Source: Oceanipulchritudo coccoides | GTDB lineage: Bacteria > Verrucomicrobiota > Verrucomicrobiia > Opitutales > Oceanipulchritudinaceae | Reading direction: 5' to 3' | DNA: 64,000 nt | Assembly (NCBI RefSeq): GCF_010500615.1 | Contig: NZ_JAAGNX010000001.1 | Location: 62,001 to 126,000, forward strand | Shown: positions 42,471-54,567 of the stretch, one piece after another | Position numbering within the stretch: position 1 is the stretch's first letter | Layout: the number at the start of each line of letters is the position of its first letter | The notes under the pieces: generated by a model | Told to the model about the DNA's origin: nothing | Seen by the model: the letters and a program-made list of their open reading frames with translations, nothing else | Database searches by the model: none | Position numbers and translations under genes: made by a program

Positions 42471-43850
42471 ATGAATTTTAGGAAAATTATTTTAATCGTT
42501 GCGGTAGCCATGCTGTCTGCGGGCTGCGTTCAGGTAACGCCGCCGGGTGAGGAAACGCTGAGTGTCACGGTGCCGCAAGGGTGGGGCACGGGGTCTGTTT
42601 CGGGATCACCAGCAGACGGCTGGATTGAGTCTTTTGGCGATGAGGGATTGTCAGCCGTGATGGCTGAAGCGCTATCCGGTAATTTACAATTGCAGGCAGC
42701 CCTCTCCCGCTTGGAGCAAGCGGAGGCCCTTGCCCGTATTGAGGGAGCAGACCGCTGGCCGGATCTATCCCTTTCTGGAAGCGCCAGCCGGCAGATGAGC
42801 AACAATTTGATTGATCCGCCCGTGCGGACACGCAGCGACCGCTTCGGGCTGGATGCCGTAGTCAGCTGGGAACTTGATCTCTGGGGTCGGGTCCGTGCAC
42901 GGGCGCTGGCCGCTAACGCTGATGCTGAAGCGGCACAGGCGGATTACGCGGCGCTTCGCTTGTCAATCGCCAGCCGCGTTGCCAATGCCTGGTTTGCGAC
43001 GATTGCGGCCCGCCGGCAGGAGGCTTTGGCCCTGGAAACAGTGACCTCTTTTGAAGCAAACCTGACAACCGTGCAGGAGCGCTTTGAGCGCGGATTAAGT
43101 CCTGCTCTGGACCTTCGCCTGACGCGGGCCAATGTTGCCAACGCACGGGCGACACAAGCCTTGCAGAAGCGTCTTGCCGACAGTTCAGCGCGGCAACTTG
43201 AAGTGCTTCTTGGCAGGTATCCTTCAGCCACCGTGAGCGTTTCAGATGAATTGCCGGTATTACTGGAACCTGTTCCCGCTGGTCTGCCGTCCGAGCTGCT
43301 CCTGCGGCGACCCGACATCCTGGGATCAGCCAACCGCCTGATGGCCGCGGATGCGCGCCTGAAGGAAAGCAAGCGGGCGCTTCTACCAGCAATCCGCCTC
43401 ACTGGAAGCTATGGCCGGGCCAGCAACGACCTGGATAACATATTGAAGGATTCCTTCGACGTCTGGAGCTTGCTGGGAAATATCACTGCCCCGCTTTTCC
43501 AGGGTGGCCGCCTGCGCGCCAATGTGGACCGCTCGGATGCGCGACTCAATGAGAGTGTCGCAAATTACCGGGACACGGTATTGACTGCTTTCCGGGAAGT
43601 GGAATCAGCCCTTGCCGGCGAAGCCTATCTGCAGCAGCAACTGGAGGCCCTGCAGGTGTCCGTTGAGGAATCAACAGGAGCCCAGGAGCTGGCCGAGGAA
43701 CGGTACGAGCGCGGACTGGTCGACATTATCACCGTATTGGAGTCCCAGCGTCGCGCCTTCAACGCGAGGAGCGCATACATTTCCCTGCAGAATGAGCTCC
43801 TCCAGAACCGTCTGGCCCTGTATCTGGCCCTTGGCGGTAACATTCGTTGA
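42471..43850 (+). CDS. Outer-membrane efflux lipoprotein, TolC/NodT family
   Basis: 459 residues from the ATG at 42471. The start MNFRKIILIVAVAMLSAGC is a lipoprotein signal with lipobox LSAGC, so the protein is a lipid-anchored outer-membrane channel. Two OEP repeats follow: helical coiled-coil stretches (LQAALSRLEQAEALARIEGA; ALETVTSFEANLTTVQERF and its second-half counterpart) and beta strands such as LSLSGSASRQ and IRLTGSYGRA. The segment ELLLRRPDILGSANRLMAAD is a family signature of NodT-type channels. The open frame begins 30 codons earlier at 42381, but those codons precede the signal peptide and were not used. It is first of three genes for a tripartite pump, 37 bp before the adaptor gene. 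Confidence 0.92.
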   Translation: MNFRKIILIVAVAMLSAGCVQVTPPGEETLSVTVPQGWGTGSVSGSPADGWIESFGDEGLSAVMAEALSGNLQLQAALSRLEQAEALARIEGADRWPDLSLSGSASRQMSNNLIDPPVRTRSDRFGLDAVVSWELDLWGRVRARALAANADAEAAQADYAALRLSIASRVANAWFATIAARRQEALALETVTSFEANLTTVQERFERGLSPALDLRLTRANVANARATQALQKRLADSSARQLEVLLGRYPSATVSVSDELPVLLEPVPAGLPSELLLRRPDILGSANRLMAADARLKESKRALLPAIRLTGSYGRASNDLDNILKDSFDVWSLLGNITAPLFQGGRLRANVDRSDARLNESVANYRDTVLTAFREVESALAGEAYLQQQLEALQVSVEESTGAQELAEERYERGLVDIITVLESQRRAFNARSAYISLQNELLQNRLALYLALGGNIR

Positions 43851-43887
43851 TTTTCCCTGATTTCCGAATCCACTGTTTAGTATTATT

Positions 43888-45126
43888 ATGAAGAAGCTTT
43901 TACGTCTTTTCCTGCCTGTGTTGATCCTGGGCGGGGGTATTCTCTTTATTGTCTACCTGAACCTGACCAAGCCGGTTACCGAGCGCCGCAAGCCGCCCGA
44001 GCCCATCGTCCAGGTGGATGCGGTACGTCTGCAACCCGAGACCTACACCATTACCATTCGCTCCCAAGGCTCTGTCCGGGCGCGCACGGAAAGCACGCTG
44101 ATTCCCGAGGTTTCCGGGCGGATCCTGTCGATTTCCTCCAATTTCCGGGAAGGGGGATTTTTCTCCAAGGGAGATATCCTGCTGGAGATTGATTCAAGTG
44201 ACTATCTGACAGCACTCACGGTGGCGGAGGCCAATCTTGCCGAGGCGCGAGTCCGCATGGCTGAGGAGGAAGCCCAATCTGGCCAGGCCCGGCGTGACTG
44301 GGAACGTCTGGGCTCAGGTGAGACACCTTCAGATCTGGTTTTGCGGAGTCCGCAGCTCGCCCTTGCCCGCGCCAATGTGGCCGCGGCGGAGGCACGGGTC
44401 CAGCAGGCTCGTCGCGACCTCGACCGGACACGTGTATCGGCCCCATACGACGGTCGAGTGCTGACAAAGCGTGTGGATGTCGGGCAAGTCGTCAGCCCCG
44501 GCAACTTGCTCGCTGAAATTTATGCAGTGGATTACGCCGAGATCCGCCTACCCTTGACAACTGACCAATACGCCATGCTCGACATGGCCCCGGTGGCCCG
44601 TGGGGCTGAGCAAGATGAACAAGTAGATATTCCGGTGCGCTTGTTCGCTCAATTTGGACAGGAAACAATTTCCTGGACCGGCCGGATCACCCGGGTTGAA
44701 GGGGCAATCGACACCCGAAACCGTCAGGTTTATGTCGTCGCTCAAGTTGACGATCCCTATGGGTCAGTGCATTCAAGGCCGCTCAAGGTCGGGCTATTCG
44801 TCGAAGCCGAGATTGGGGGAAAAACGCTTGAGGATGTTTTTGTCCTGCCAAGGACCGCCCTCAGGGAATCCAAGTTTGTCCTGACAATTGACAGCGAGAA
44901 GCGTCTCAAACGTGTTCCTGTCACTCCTCTCTGGGCCGATTCGGAAGAAATTATCTTCTTCGAGGAATCTATCGCACCCGGAACTTTGGTTTCATTAACA
45001 CAGATGGCCTTGGCGATCGATGGAATGCATGTTCAGCCATCAGTTGTGACCGATGAATCCGGACCGGCGGAGATGGAGATTGATCCGGAAACCCTGGCCT
45101 CAAAGTCACCCGTCCCGAGTCCATAG
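43888..45126 (+). CDS. RND efflux periplasmic adaptor (membrane fusion protein)
   Basis: 412 residues with an N-terminal membrane anchor (residues 4-25) rather than a lipobox. A split lipoyl/barrel-sandwich domain begins at about residue 55 (VRARTESTLIPEVSGRILSI) and closes with VSAPYDGRVLTKRVDVGQVV at about 180-200. The alpha-hairpin between them is Ala/Glu/Arg-rich (NLAEARVRMAEEEAQSGQAR). A beta-barrel and membrane-proximal domain follow. It links the inner-membrane RND pump to the outer-membrane channel, and lies 37 bp after the channel gene and 21 bp before the pump gene. The Pro-rich acidic C-terminal tail is short. Confidence 0.92.
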   Translation: MKKLLRLFLPVLILGGGILFIVYLNLTKPVTERRKPPEPIVQVDAVRLQPETYTITIRSQGSVRARTESTLIPEVSGRILSISSNFREGGFFSKGDILLEIDSSDYLTALTVAEANLAEARVRMAEEEAQSGQARRDWERLGSGETPSDLVLRSPQLALARANVAAAEARVQQARRDLDRTRVSAPYDGRVLTKRVDVGQVVSPGNLLAEIYAVDYAEIRLPLTTDQYAMLDMAPVARGAEQDEQVDIPVRLFAQFGQETISWTGRITRVEGAIDTRNRQVYVVAQVDDPYGSVHSRPLKVGLFVEAEIGGKTLEDVFVLPRTALRESKFVLTIDSEKRLKRVPVTPLWADSEEIIFFEESIAPGTLVSLTQMALAIDGMHVQPSVVTDESGPAEMEIDPETLASKSPVPSP

Positions 45127-45147
45127 ATTCATTTCCTGTCTCTCGCC

Positions 45148-48100
45148 ATGATCGAATATTTTGCACGAAACCGGGTTGCTGCCAACCTGCTTATGGCCTC
45201 TGTCTGTGTGCTGGGCCTAGTCTCAGCCTTCAACCGCCTTACGCTTGAGGTCTTTCCAAGTGTCGAGGCGGATGTGGTCAACGTCCGCGTCTTCTATCCC
45301 GGGTCGACGCCGACAGAATCGGAGGAGGCCATCGGGATCCGCATTGAAGAGGCCATTCAGGACCTGGAAGGTATCGACAGGCTCTATACAAACGCCACGG
45401 AAGGCCTAGTCACCGTCACCGCTGAGGTTATTCGCGGATATGATCCCCGCGAGTTGCTTGACGATATCAAGAACCGGGTTGATTCGATCAGTACATTTCC
45501 GGAGGACGCTGAGCGTCCCGTCATTGAGCAGCCGGCCATTTCCGAGCGGGTCCTGAACATTGTTCTTTCGGGTCCATTGACCGAGACGGATTTGAAGAAG
45601 CTTGGTGAGCGCATCCGCGAGGAAATCACCAACCTTCCGGGAGTCACGCAGGTGGGCCTGCGCGGCGCACGGCCATACGAGATAGCCATCGAAGTATCGG
45701 AAAAAACACTACAGGCCTACAATCTCACCTTTGCCGATGTGGCCACGGCCATCCGTCGGTCCTCGGTGGATCTCTCTGCTGGCCGTATCCGAACCGCCGG
45801 AGGGGATATCCTGTTGAGGACGGATGCCCAGGCGTATGTGCAGGAGGAGTTTGAGGAAATTGTCGTCCGGACAGATCCCAACGGGACGCGAATCACCCTG
45901 GCTGATATTTCGGAAGTCCGGGACGGCTTTGACGAGAACGTCATGTATTCTGAATTCAACGGTAATCGTGCTGTCATGGTTGATGTTTTCCGTGTAGGGG
46001 ACCAGGACGTGATCGAGATTGCCCGGACGGTGAAGGATTATCTTGAGCGATCCCAATCAACTTTGCCCGAGGGGGTCAGCTTGAACATCTGGAACGACTG
46101 GTCAGAGACCATCCGGGATCGCTTGGATACCCTCAGCGGCAGCCTCCTCTGGGGAGGTCTTCTGGTATTCCTGATTCTCGCCATGTTCCTGCGGTTTTCC
46201 GTGGCCATCTTTGTCGCGATCGGGGTGCCGGTAAGTTTTCTCGGTGGATTGGCGCTGATGCCCTTGTTCGATATCACTCTGAACCTGTTGTCCATGTTCG
46301 CGTTTATCATGGTGTTGGGGATTGTTGTGGATGACGCCATCGTGACCGGGGAGAATATTTTCAACCATCTTCGTCGGCGCAAGGGAAGTGCGACCGACGC
46401 TGCTATTGCCGGGACCAAAGAGGTCAGTGTCCCAGTCACTTTCGGGGTCATCACGACCATGATCGCCTTTGTTCCCCTGATGCTCCTGCCAGGTCGTCGA
46501 GGTGAATTTTTCTCGGTCATCGCGGTGATTGTCATCATCGTCCTGGCCTTCTCCCTCGTGCAATCAAAGCTCGTTTTGCCCGCCCACATGAGCTACCTCG
46601 TGAATATCGGAAAACGGGATGAGAAACTGAATTTTCTCCAGCGTTTCCAACGGATTTTTTCCGACGGGCTTGAATGGTTTATCCGCAACATCTACCGGAA
46701 GCTCCTGCATGTTGCGATCAAGCACCGGTATAGCACAGCTGCCTTCTTTATCGTCATCTTCATGATCATGATCGCCATGCTTTCGACCGGGCGGCTCAAG
46801 TTCTTTTTCTTTCCGCGTGTGGAAAACGATTGGGTGACCGTGAGATTGGAAATGCCCATTGGCACACCTGTGGAAGTGACGGAACGCTATGTCATGGCGA
46901 TCGCTGACGGTGCGCAGAAGGTGAAGGATGATTTTAACTCGCAATACGGGGATGGCACCGTCCGCAACATGCTGATGACGGTCGGGGGGCAACCCTTTGG
47001 CAGTAGGCGGAGTGGTGGGGCATCCGGCCAGAGTCATCTGGGTGAGATGATTCTTGAGCTGGCGCCCGGAGAAATACGAAACCCCGCGGTTTCGGCCTTT
47101 ACGGTATCCCAGGCATGGCGGAAAAATGTCGGGGTTGTTCCCGGTGGTGAGGTCAGTTATATCTTTTCCAGAGCCAGTGGCGGTGCGCCTATTGATGTCC
47201 AGTTATCCGGGCCGGATTTTGAGCAGCTCGATCTCCTTGCCGCTGACATCAAGGAACAGCTGACAACTTATCCGGGCGTGGTGGATATCGTCGATTCTTT
47301 TGAATCCGGCAAGGACGAGATCAAGCTCAAGCTGAAGCCCGCCGCGACCAATCTCGGACTGACTTCACAGGATCTTGCGCGCCAGGTAAGGCAGGCATTC
47401 TTCGGTCTTGAGGCACAACGCATTCAGCGCGGACGGGATGATGTCCGCGTCATGGTACGCTATCCGCAGGATGAGCGGCGCAGTCTTGAGAATCTCGAGA
47501 ACATGCGCATCCGCACACCGGACGGCTACGAGGTTCCCTTTTCAGAAGTGGCAATTGCCGAGATGGGAAAAAGCCTCCCGTCAATCCGCCGCGTTGACCG
47601 CAATCGCACCCTCAATATTACAGCCGATATTGAGGAAGGGAAGGGTGATGTGGAAGCGGTCAAGGCAGACCTTGTTCAGGGTTTTCTGCCAGCGCTGCTG
47701 GCTTCCCACCCGGAAGTCTCTTTCTCCCTTGAAGGTGAGGCGCGTGAACAACGGGAGAGCTTCGAAAGTCTACGCTACGGCATCCTCTTGGTCCTCTTCG
47801 GTATCTACATGATGCTGGCCATTGTCTTCCGGTCCTATCTGCAACCCTTTATCGTCATGCTGATCATTCCCTTCAGCATCGTCGGGGCAATTGCCTTTCA
47901 CCTCGTTCGTGGGGATACCCTCAGCATCATGTCCATTCTGGGGATTCTCGCCCTCATTGGCGTGGTCGTGAATGACAGCCTGGTCCTTGTCGATTACGTC
48001 AATCGACACCGCAAACAGGGTTTTTCCCTCCTGCGGGCCGTCTCCTATGCCGGCATCGCCCGCTTCCGGCCCATCCTCTTGACCTCCCTCACCACCATCG

Positions 48101-48288
48101 GGGGCCTCACGCCGCTTCTTCTCGAAAAAAGCCGCCAGGCCCAGTGGCTTATCCCCATGGCCGTCTCCCTCGCCGGCGGAATCGCTTTTGCCACCTTTAT
48201 TACGCTCTTCCTCGTCCCCATCGTTTATCTCATCTTTGAGGATATCGCCAAGGGCGCCCGCCGCGCCTGGAATTGGTGGCGGGGGTAG
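45148..48288 (+). CDS. RND-family efflux pump, AcrB/MexF-like inner-membrane subunit
   Basis: 1,046 residues, normal for the HAE-RND family, with 12 helices in two halves and two large periplasmic loops. The proton-relay acids Asp395-Asp396 lie in GIVVDDAIVTGENIF, equivalent to Asp407/408 of AcrB. The second half has the matching GVVVNDSLVLVDYVN. The opening MIEYFARNRVAANLLM and PGSTPTESEEAIGIRIEEAI fit the subfamily close to MMPL/cation-or-drug exporters. The extruded substrate cannot be read from the sequence. A G+C-rich potential hairpin spans its stop codon (48282-48296), without a T tract. Confidence 0.93.
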   Translation: MIEYFARNRVAANLLMASVCVLGLVSAFNRLTLEVFPSVEADVVNVRVFYPGSTPTESEEAIGIRIEEAIQDLEGIDRLYTNATEGLVTVTAEVIRGYDPRELLDDIKNRVDSISTFPEDAERPVIEQPAISERVLNIVLSGPLTETDLKKLGERIREEITNLPGVTQVGLRGARPYEIAIEVSEKTLQAYNLTFADVATAIRRSSVDLSAGRIRTAGGDILLRTDAQAYVQEEFEEIVVRTDPNGTRITLADISEVRDGFDENVMYSEFNGNRAVMVDVFRVGDQDVIEIARTVKDYLERSQSTLPEGVSLNIWNDWSETIRDRLDTLSGSLLWGGLLVFLILAMFLRFSVAIFVAIGVPVSFLGGLALMPLFDITLNLLSMFAFIMVLGIVVDDAIVTGENIFNHLRRRKGSATDAAIAGTKEVSVPVTFGVITTMIAFVPLMLLPGRRGEFFSVIAVIVIIVLAFSLVQSKLVLPAHMSYLVNIGKRDEKLNFLQRFQRIFSDGLEWFIRNIYRKLLHVAIKHRYSTAAFFIVIFMIMIAMLSTGRLKFFFFPRVENDWVTVRLEMPIGTPVEVTERYVMAIADGAQKVKDDFNSQYGDGTVRNMLMTVGGQPFGSRRSGGASGQSHLGEMILELAPGEIRNPAVSAFTVSQAWRKNVGVVPGGEVSYIFSRASGGAPIDVQLSGPDFEQLDLLAADIKEQLTTYPGVVDIVDSFESGKDEIKLKLKPAATNLGLTSQDLARQVRQAFFGLEAQRIQRGRDDVRVMVRYPQDERRSLENLENMRIRTPDGYEVPFSEVAIAEMGKSLPSIRRVDRNRTLNITADIEEGKGDVEAVKADLVQGFLPALLASHPEVSFSLEGEAREQRESFESLRYGILLVLFGIYMMLAIVFRSYLQPFIVMLIIPFSIVGAIAFHLVRGDTLSIMSILGILALIGVVVNDSLVLVDYVNRHRKQGFSLLRAVSYAGIARFRPILLTSLTTIGGLTPLLLEKSRQAQWLIPMAVSLAGGIAFATFITLFLVPIVYLIFEDIAKGARRAWNWWRG

Positions 48289-48356
48289 CCCGCGTAAAAA
48301 TTCACACACGTGTTGGATTGACAAGGCGGGAGCCCTTCCATTAAGCAATCTGGTAA

Positions 48357-49865
<1,509 letters not shown>

Positions 49866-49890
49866 GCTTCCTCGCTGGAGTCCAGCCGCG

Positions 49891-51291
49891 CTATTTTGGC
49901 AGCGTCGTTTCTTTAGTACCTTTTGTTGGCCCGCTGGGCAGGAAGTTGATCAACTGGCCGATATAGCGGAACGGGCGTAACAGATTGGCACCAGTCTGGA
50001 TGGATGGTCGTTCCCTGTGCTCTGAGGTGAGCCATGGGACGTAGAAAAGCAATCCGAGCTGGACACCGAGAAGGCCAAGAAAATAGAGGCCAAAGCGGTC
50101 GGGTTGCACCCCGGGCAGGCCACCTGGTATTTTCACAAGGAAGCCCCATGCGATGGGAGCAAGTCCACCAATGAGGCCAACGACCGCACTGTGGACGGAG
50201 ACATGCAGGGCTTGTTGTTCGTCATCGCAAACCCGTGGGAGATATTTCAGGTGGGCGGTGATCCAGAGGCTGGCGGCGATTCCGAAACAAAAGTAGGCGA
50301 GCGGGAGAAACAGGAGCAGCAGTTGGTGACCGGTGACGAGAAAGTACCAGAAGGCGCTGATGCCCAGGCTCAGGACGAGGGAGACCCGGAAGACCGGCTT
50401 GACCCCGATCTGATCGATCCTGCCGCGCATGAACAGTGTCCCGATGATAGCGCCGGCATACTGGATGGCGGTGTAGGTGAGAATCAAGTCGACCCCGACG
50501 CCCGCATCAACTTTCAGGTAGTAGGCCTTAAGCGGGACAAAAGCTGTTCCCATGACAGCGGAGGCAATCATGAAGACCAGGTATTGGCGAAACGGGGAGG
50601 AGCGAAGGCAGATTTTCGGTGTCTCTGAAAAGATCCTCCGCAAGCTGGTTTCCTTCGGCTTTGGTGGATCCTTGACCTTGGACAGAAAGTAGATCGTGAA
50701 GAAGACGCCGGCAATCGCATAGAGGTATTGCCAGAAAAAGGCCTGATAGATGGGAAGATATCGGAAAAGCAGTGAGCAGAAGAGCAGGGTGAGGATGCCG
50801 GAGATGCCAGTGACCGCCTGGTCGGTGCTGAAGTAGCGGCCACGGACGGATTCCGGAAGCGTGGCGTATATAAGCGGCATGACTCCGCAACTGCCCATTG
50901 CCCGGAACAGGCTGAAAAAGAAGGCTGAGGCAATGAGGGCGTAGACCATCCAGCGCTGTGGCGCGGCGGGGGCCATCCAGACAATTCCCAGCGGAATAAG
51001 GAGGAAGATTCCACGACTCGCCCATCCGAAGATGACCTGTCGCTTGTAGCCAAAGCGGGGCAGGGTGGCAGTGGCGATTATCTGCACAGGAAGGAGCAGG
51101 AAAACAAAGGCGTAGGCCATGCCGACTTCGAAGGAACTCGCCCCCAATTGTCCCGCCAGGAGAACCAGCGGTGTTCCCAACCCTATCATCCATGTGGTCG
51201 CATTGAAAAACCCGAACTTGAGCAGGTTTGAATACGGGGCGAGCGACACGGGTCCATCCGCGGCGGGGTCAGCTTGCGGGGACTTTTTCAT
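49891..51291 (-). CDS. MFS transporter, substrate unknown
   Basis: 466 residues with about 12 helices; it begins with a soluble ~25-residue lead, then LLKFGFFNATTWMIGLGTPL. The segment GYKRQVIFGWASRGIFLLIP between helices 2 and 3 and the helix-4/5 region (RAMGSCGVMPLIYATLPESVRGRYF) follow the major facilitator layout. The central loop (LSKVKDPPKPKETSLRRIF) is short. The family includes sugar and drug porters, and I cannot name the substrate. It lies 22 bp from argH on the same strand, downstream of it, so it may be co-transcribed. Confidence 0.82.
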   Translation of the reverse strand: MKKSPQADPAADGPVSLAPYSNLLKFGFFNATTWMIGLGTPLVLLAGQLGASSFEVGMAYAFVFLLLPVQIIATATLPRFGYKRQVIFGWASRGIFLLIPLGIVWMAPAAPQRWMVYALIASAFFFSLFRAMGSCGVMPLIYATLPESVRGRYFSTDQAVTGISGILTLLFCSLLFRYLPIYQAFFWQYLYAIAGVFFTIYFLSKVKDPPKPKETSLRRIFSETPKICLRSSPFRQYLVFMIASAVMGTAFVPLKAYYLKVDAGVGVDLILTYTAIQYAGAIIGTLFMRGRIDQIGVKPVFRVSLVLSLGISAFWYFLVTGHQLLLLFLPLAYFCFGIAASLWITAHLKYLPRVCDDEQQALHVSVHSAVVGLIGGLAPIAWGFLVKIPGGLPGVQPDRFGLYFLGLLGVQLGLLFYVPWLTSEHRERPSIQTGANLLRPFRYIGQLINFLPSGPTKGTKETTLPK

Positions 51292-51313
51292 GGAATTTCG
51301 AGTCTGCTATCGC

Positions 51314-52717
51314 TCAGGAATTCAGAACTGTCTTCCAGCGTTTCAATTCCACACCAATTTGTTGTGGTCCGGGCATTCCCGGGCGTTCCCGCAAGGAGAG
51401 GGCTTTTTTCACGGAGAAACACTCCGTCCAGTCTGCCTCGATCTGCGGGCAGATCTTCTGGGCTTCATCCAAGGGAATATCGTTCAAGGAGCAGGCGGAC
51501 TTTTCGGACAGGCCGACCAGAGCACCGACAATGTGGTGCGCGTCGCGGAAGGGGACCCCTTTCAAGACCAGATAGTCAACCAGATCAGTGGCCAGAAGCA
51601 GCGGATCAGAAACCGCTTTTTTGCAAGGCTCTGGATTGACTGCCATGCCAGCGATTGTGCCCTCAAGAACGAGGAGGCAATCCAAGGTCATGTCGAGGCA
51701 GTCGAAGACCGGTGGTTTGTCTTCCTGCAGGTCGCGGTTGTAGGTCAACGGAAGGCCTTTCACGAGGGTGAGCAGCGTGGTGAGCTGGCCCATGATCCTT
51801 GCTGATTTGCCGCGGATCAGTTCCAGTGAATCCGGGTTCTTTTTCTGCGGCATCAGGCTGGAGCCCGTGGTATAGGCATCCGGCAGGCGGACAAAGCCAA
51901 ACTCCTGGCTGCTCCAGAGGATGATATCTTCGGCAACCCGTGAAAGGTGCGTCGCAACCAGTGAGCAGACACCGGCAAACTCGATGAAAAGATCCCGGTC
52001 AGCAACAGCGTCCATTGAGTTGCGGGTCACTTGCGGGTTACCTTGTTCATCGACAAAGCCGAGTTCGCGGGCGACAAATTCCCGATCGATGGGCAGGGTT
52101 GTCCCGGCGATGGCACCCGATCCCAAGGGACAGACCCGGGCTCGCTTATCAAACTCCTGGACCCGCTCAAGGTCACGCGAGAACATTTCCATGTAGGCGA
52201 GCAGGTGATGCGCCATCGAGACTGGCTGAGCGCGTTGCAAATGTGTGTATCCAGGAATAGCAATCTCGCGTACTGCTTCAGCCTGGTTCAGCAAAGCCCG
52301 CATGAGCCCCTTCAGTACCGATGCCAGTTGCTCGCCGGCATCCATGAAAAAGAGTCGCATGTCGGTGGCAACCTGGTCATTGCGGCTGCGTGCAGTGTGG
52401 AGCTTTGCCGCCTCTGGTACAGCCTTGGTCAAGGCCTGCTCGATGTTCATGTGGACATCTTCAAAGGCGGGATCCCAGGTAAAATTCCCGGAACGGATTT
52501 CTTCACCAATGCGCTCAAGACCCGAACAGATGGCGGCTGCCTCTTCCTCCGAGACCAAACCGACGCTGGCGAGCATGCGGGCATGTGCCATGCTGCCCTG
52601 GATGTCATAGGGGGCGAGTCGCTGGTCGAAGGAGACCGACTCGCTGAACCGCACCATTTGGTCGGCCGGACCCTCGCTGAACCGTCCGCCCCAGGTTGCC
52701 TGCTTTTTCTCTGACAT
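51314..52717 (-). CDS. argH: Argininosuccinate lyase
   Basis: 467 residues from the ATG at 52717 ([17 protein letters not shown]); an ATG four codons earlier at 52729 is possible. The enzyme splits argininosuccinate to arginine and fumarate, the last step of arginine synthesis. The superfamily signature [12 protein letters not shown] is at about residues 285-296, with the [12 protein letters not shown] block and [10 protein letters not shown] in the N-terminal half. The neighbouring genes are not arginine genes. The region between it and metG (167 bp) has no recognisable riboswitch. Confidence 0.95.
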   Translation of the reverse strand: MSEKKQATWGGRFSEGPADQMVRFSESVSFDQRLAPYDIQGSMAHARMLASVGLVSEEEAAAICSGLERIGEEIRSGNFTWDPAFEDVHMNIEQALTKAVPEAAKLHTARSRNDQVATDMRLFFMDAGEQLASVLKGLMRALLNQAEAVREIAIPGYTHLQRAQPVSMAHHLLAYMEMFSRDLERVQEFDKRARVCPLGSGAIAGTTLPIDREFVARELGFVDEQGNPQVTRNSMDAVADRDLFIEFAGVCSLVATHLSRVAEDIILWSSQEFGFVRLPDAYTTGSSLMPQKKNPDSLELIRGKSARIMGQLTTLLTLVKGLPLTYNRDLQEDKPPVFDCLDMTLDCLLVLEGTIAGMAVNPEPCKKAVSDPLLLATDLVDYLVLKGVPFRDAHHIVGALVGLSEKSACSLNDIPLDEAQKICPQIEADWTECFSVKKALSLRERPGMPGPQQIGVELKRWKTVLNS

Positions 52718-52896
52718 GGGAATTAGCATTTGAATGGGAGGGAATCAGGCAATGTTTTGTTTTGTCCTTTCGACCGGACTCGAAGGCACCGACTCATTGG
52801 TTGCGCAGGTTTAGCTTGAACATAGTGCCTTATCCTTAGACTTTTTCCTTTCGAGCGTGGACCACCTGAAGGCGGGACTCCAACTTACGACCGACA

Positions 52897-54432
52897 ATGA
52901 AGAAATTCTACATCACCACCGCAATTGATTATGCCAACGGTGCGCCGCACCTGGGCCACGCGTACGAGAAGGTCCTGACGGACGTTGTCGCCCGCTACCA
53001 GCGCTTGATGGGAACGGAGGTCCACTTTCTGACCGGGATTGACGAGCATGGCCAGAAAGTCACGCAGACGGCACAGGAGCAGGGTAAGACAGCGGAGGAA
53101 CTGACGAATGAAGTGGCGCCCCTTTTTGTTGAGCTCTGCAAGCGCCTCAATATCTCCAATGACGATTTTATCCGGACCACGGAACCGCGCCACAAGACGG
53201 TGGTGCAATCGATTCTGCAGGACCTGTTTGATCGTGGAGAAATTTACAAGGGTCCCTACAAGGGATACTATTCCGTCCGGCAGGAACAGTTTGTCCTCGA
53301 AAAGGAGCGTGATGAGGACGGCAACTGGCCTGAACTGTATGGCGAAGTGGTGGAGATTGAGGAAGAGAACTACTTTTTCAAGCTGGGCGCCTACCAGGAC
53401 TGGTTGATCCAGTACCTTGAGGAAAACGCCTTTGTCGTGCCGGCCTTCCGCCAGAAGCAGGTGCTTGGCTTCCTGAAGGAGCCGATCAACGACCTCTGTA
53501 TTTCTCGTCCGAAAAGCCGCCTTTCATGGGGGATTGAGCTACCTTTTGATTCGGAATACGTGACCTACGTCTGGTTTGATGCCTTGATCAACTATATCTC
53601 GGCAATTGGCTACGGCACAGAGGCCTTTTCTGAAAACTGGCCCGCTGATTACCATGTCATCGGGAAGGACATCCTTGTTCCTTCACACTCAGTCTACTGG
53701 CCGGCCATGTTGAAAGCCATGGGAGTGGAGCCCCCCAAGGCCCTTCTGGTTCATGGCTGGTGGCATGTTGGCGGGCAGAAAATGTCCAAGAGTACCGGGG
53801 CAAAAATTGATCCACTCGAATTTGCCGAGACTTACGGGGCCGACGCCCTCCGCTACTTCCTGACCCGGGAAATGAGCGTTGGACAGGACAGCGACTTCAC
53901 CATCGAGCTCTTTCTCGGGCGTTACAGTGCGGATTTGGCCAATACACTCGGAAATCTCGTCAGCCGCCTGCTGAACATGGCTGGGCGCAATTTCCCCGGT
54001 GGGCTTGCCCCGGCGAGCGTAGTCGAAGAGCCGGAATCCACCCTGCACGCCTTGTGGAAGGAGACACACGAGGAAGTAATGCAGGCGTATGCCCAGTTCC
54101 AATTCCACCTGGCATTGGAAAAAACATTCAATTTCATCACCGCGCTGAATCGCTATGCGGAGATTCGCGCCCCATGGAAACTGGCCAAGTCTGATGATGA
54201 AAAGGACAAGGCCCTCCTGGCGACAACTCTCAGCACAATGGCGGAGGGCTTGCGTCTCGGGAATGTCTTCCTGAAGCCGGTCATGCCGGACATCTCGGAC
54301 CGGATCAGCGGCCTGCTTGGTCAGGAGCCGGTGACCCTTTGGGAAGGCCAGCTGGAATGGTCGACCCGCTTGGTTGGCCAAGTCCTTGGGGAAAAGGCGA
54401 TTCTCTTTCCCCGGCCTTCCACGGATAGCTGA
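52897..54432 (+). CDS. metG: Methionyl-tRNA synthetase (short form)
   Basis: 511 residues of a class I synthetase charging tRNA-Met. The HIGH-type motif HLGH is at residues 18-21 and KMSKS at 295-299; NYISAIGYG and GADALRYFLTREMSVGQDSD fit the family. The protein ends soon after the anticodon-binding helical domain and lacks the tRNA-binding C-terminal extension of long MetG. It is divergent from argH; the 134 bp after it lead to a yqaE-like gene. Confidence 0.95.
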   Translation: MKKFYITTAIDYANGAPHLGHAYEKVLTDVVARYQRLMGTEVHFLTGIDEHGQKVTQTAQEQGKTAEELTNEVAPLFVELCKRLNISNDDFIRTTEPRHKTVVQSILQDLFDRGEIYKGPYKGYYSVRQEQFVLEKERDEDGNWPELYGEVVEIEEENYFFKLGAYQDWLIQYLEENAFVVPAFRQKQVLGFLKEPINDLCISRPKSRLSWGIELPFDSEYVTYVWFDALINYISAIGYGTEAFSENWPADYHVIGKDILVPSHSVYWPAMLKAMGVEPPKALLVHGWWHVGGQKMSKSTGAKIDPLEFAETYGADALRYFLTREMSVGQDSDFTIELFLGRYSADLANTLGNLVSRLLNMAGRNFPGGLAPASVVEEPESTLHALWKETHEEVMQAYAQFQFHLALEKTFNFITALNRYAEIRAPWKLAKSDDEKDKALLATTLSTMAEGLRLGNVFLKPVMPDISDRISGLLGQEPVTLWEGQLEWSTRLVGQVLGEKAILFPRPSTDS

Positions 54433-54567
54433 ACCTTTTCCCGGACGATTTCCGGCTGATTGAGCCTGATATGGCTTGATTTTCTGCAGAACATCGTCTG
54501 CTTGACGCCCCTGAGTTCATCGAGCAATATGCGCCTTGCATACTAACCATAACGAAAGGGACTAAAC

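Noticed and set aside
42289-42474. 61-codon ORF upstream of the efflux operon
   Set aside because: No family features, no clear ribosome site, and it covers the probable promoter/operator.
42471-48288. RND operon as a type I secretion system for the giant protein
   Set aside because: The energy subunit is an RND proton antiporter, not an ABC transporter, so it does not fit a T1SS.
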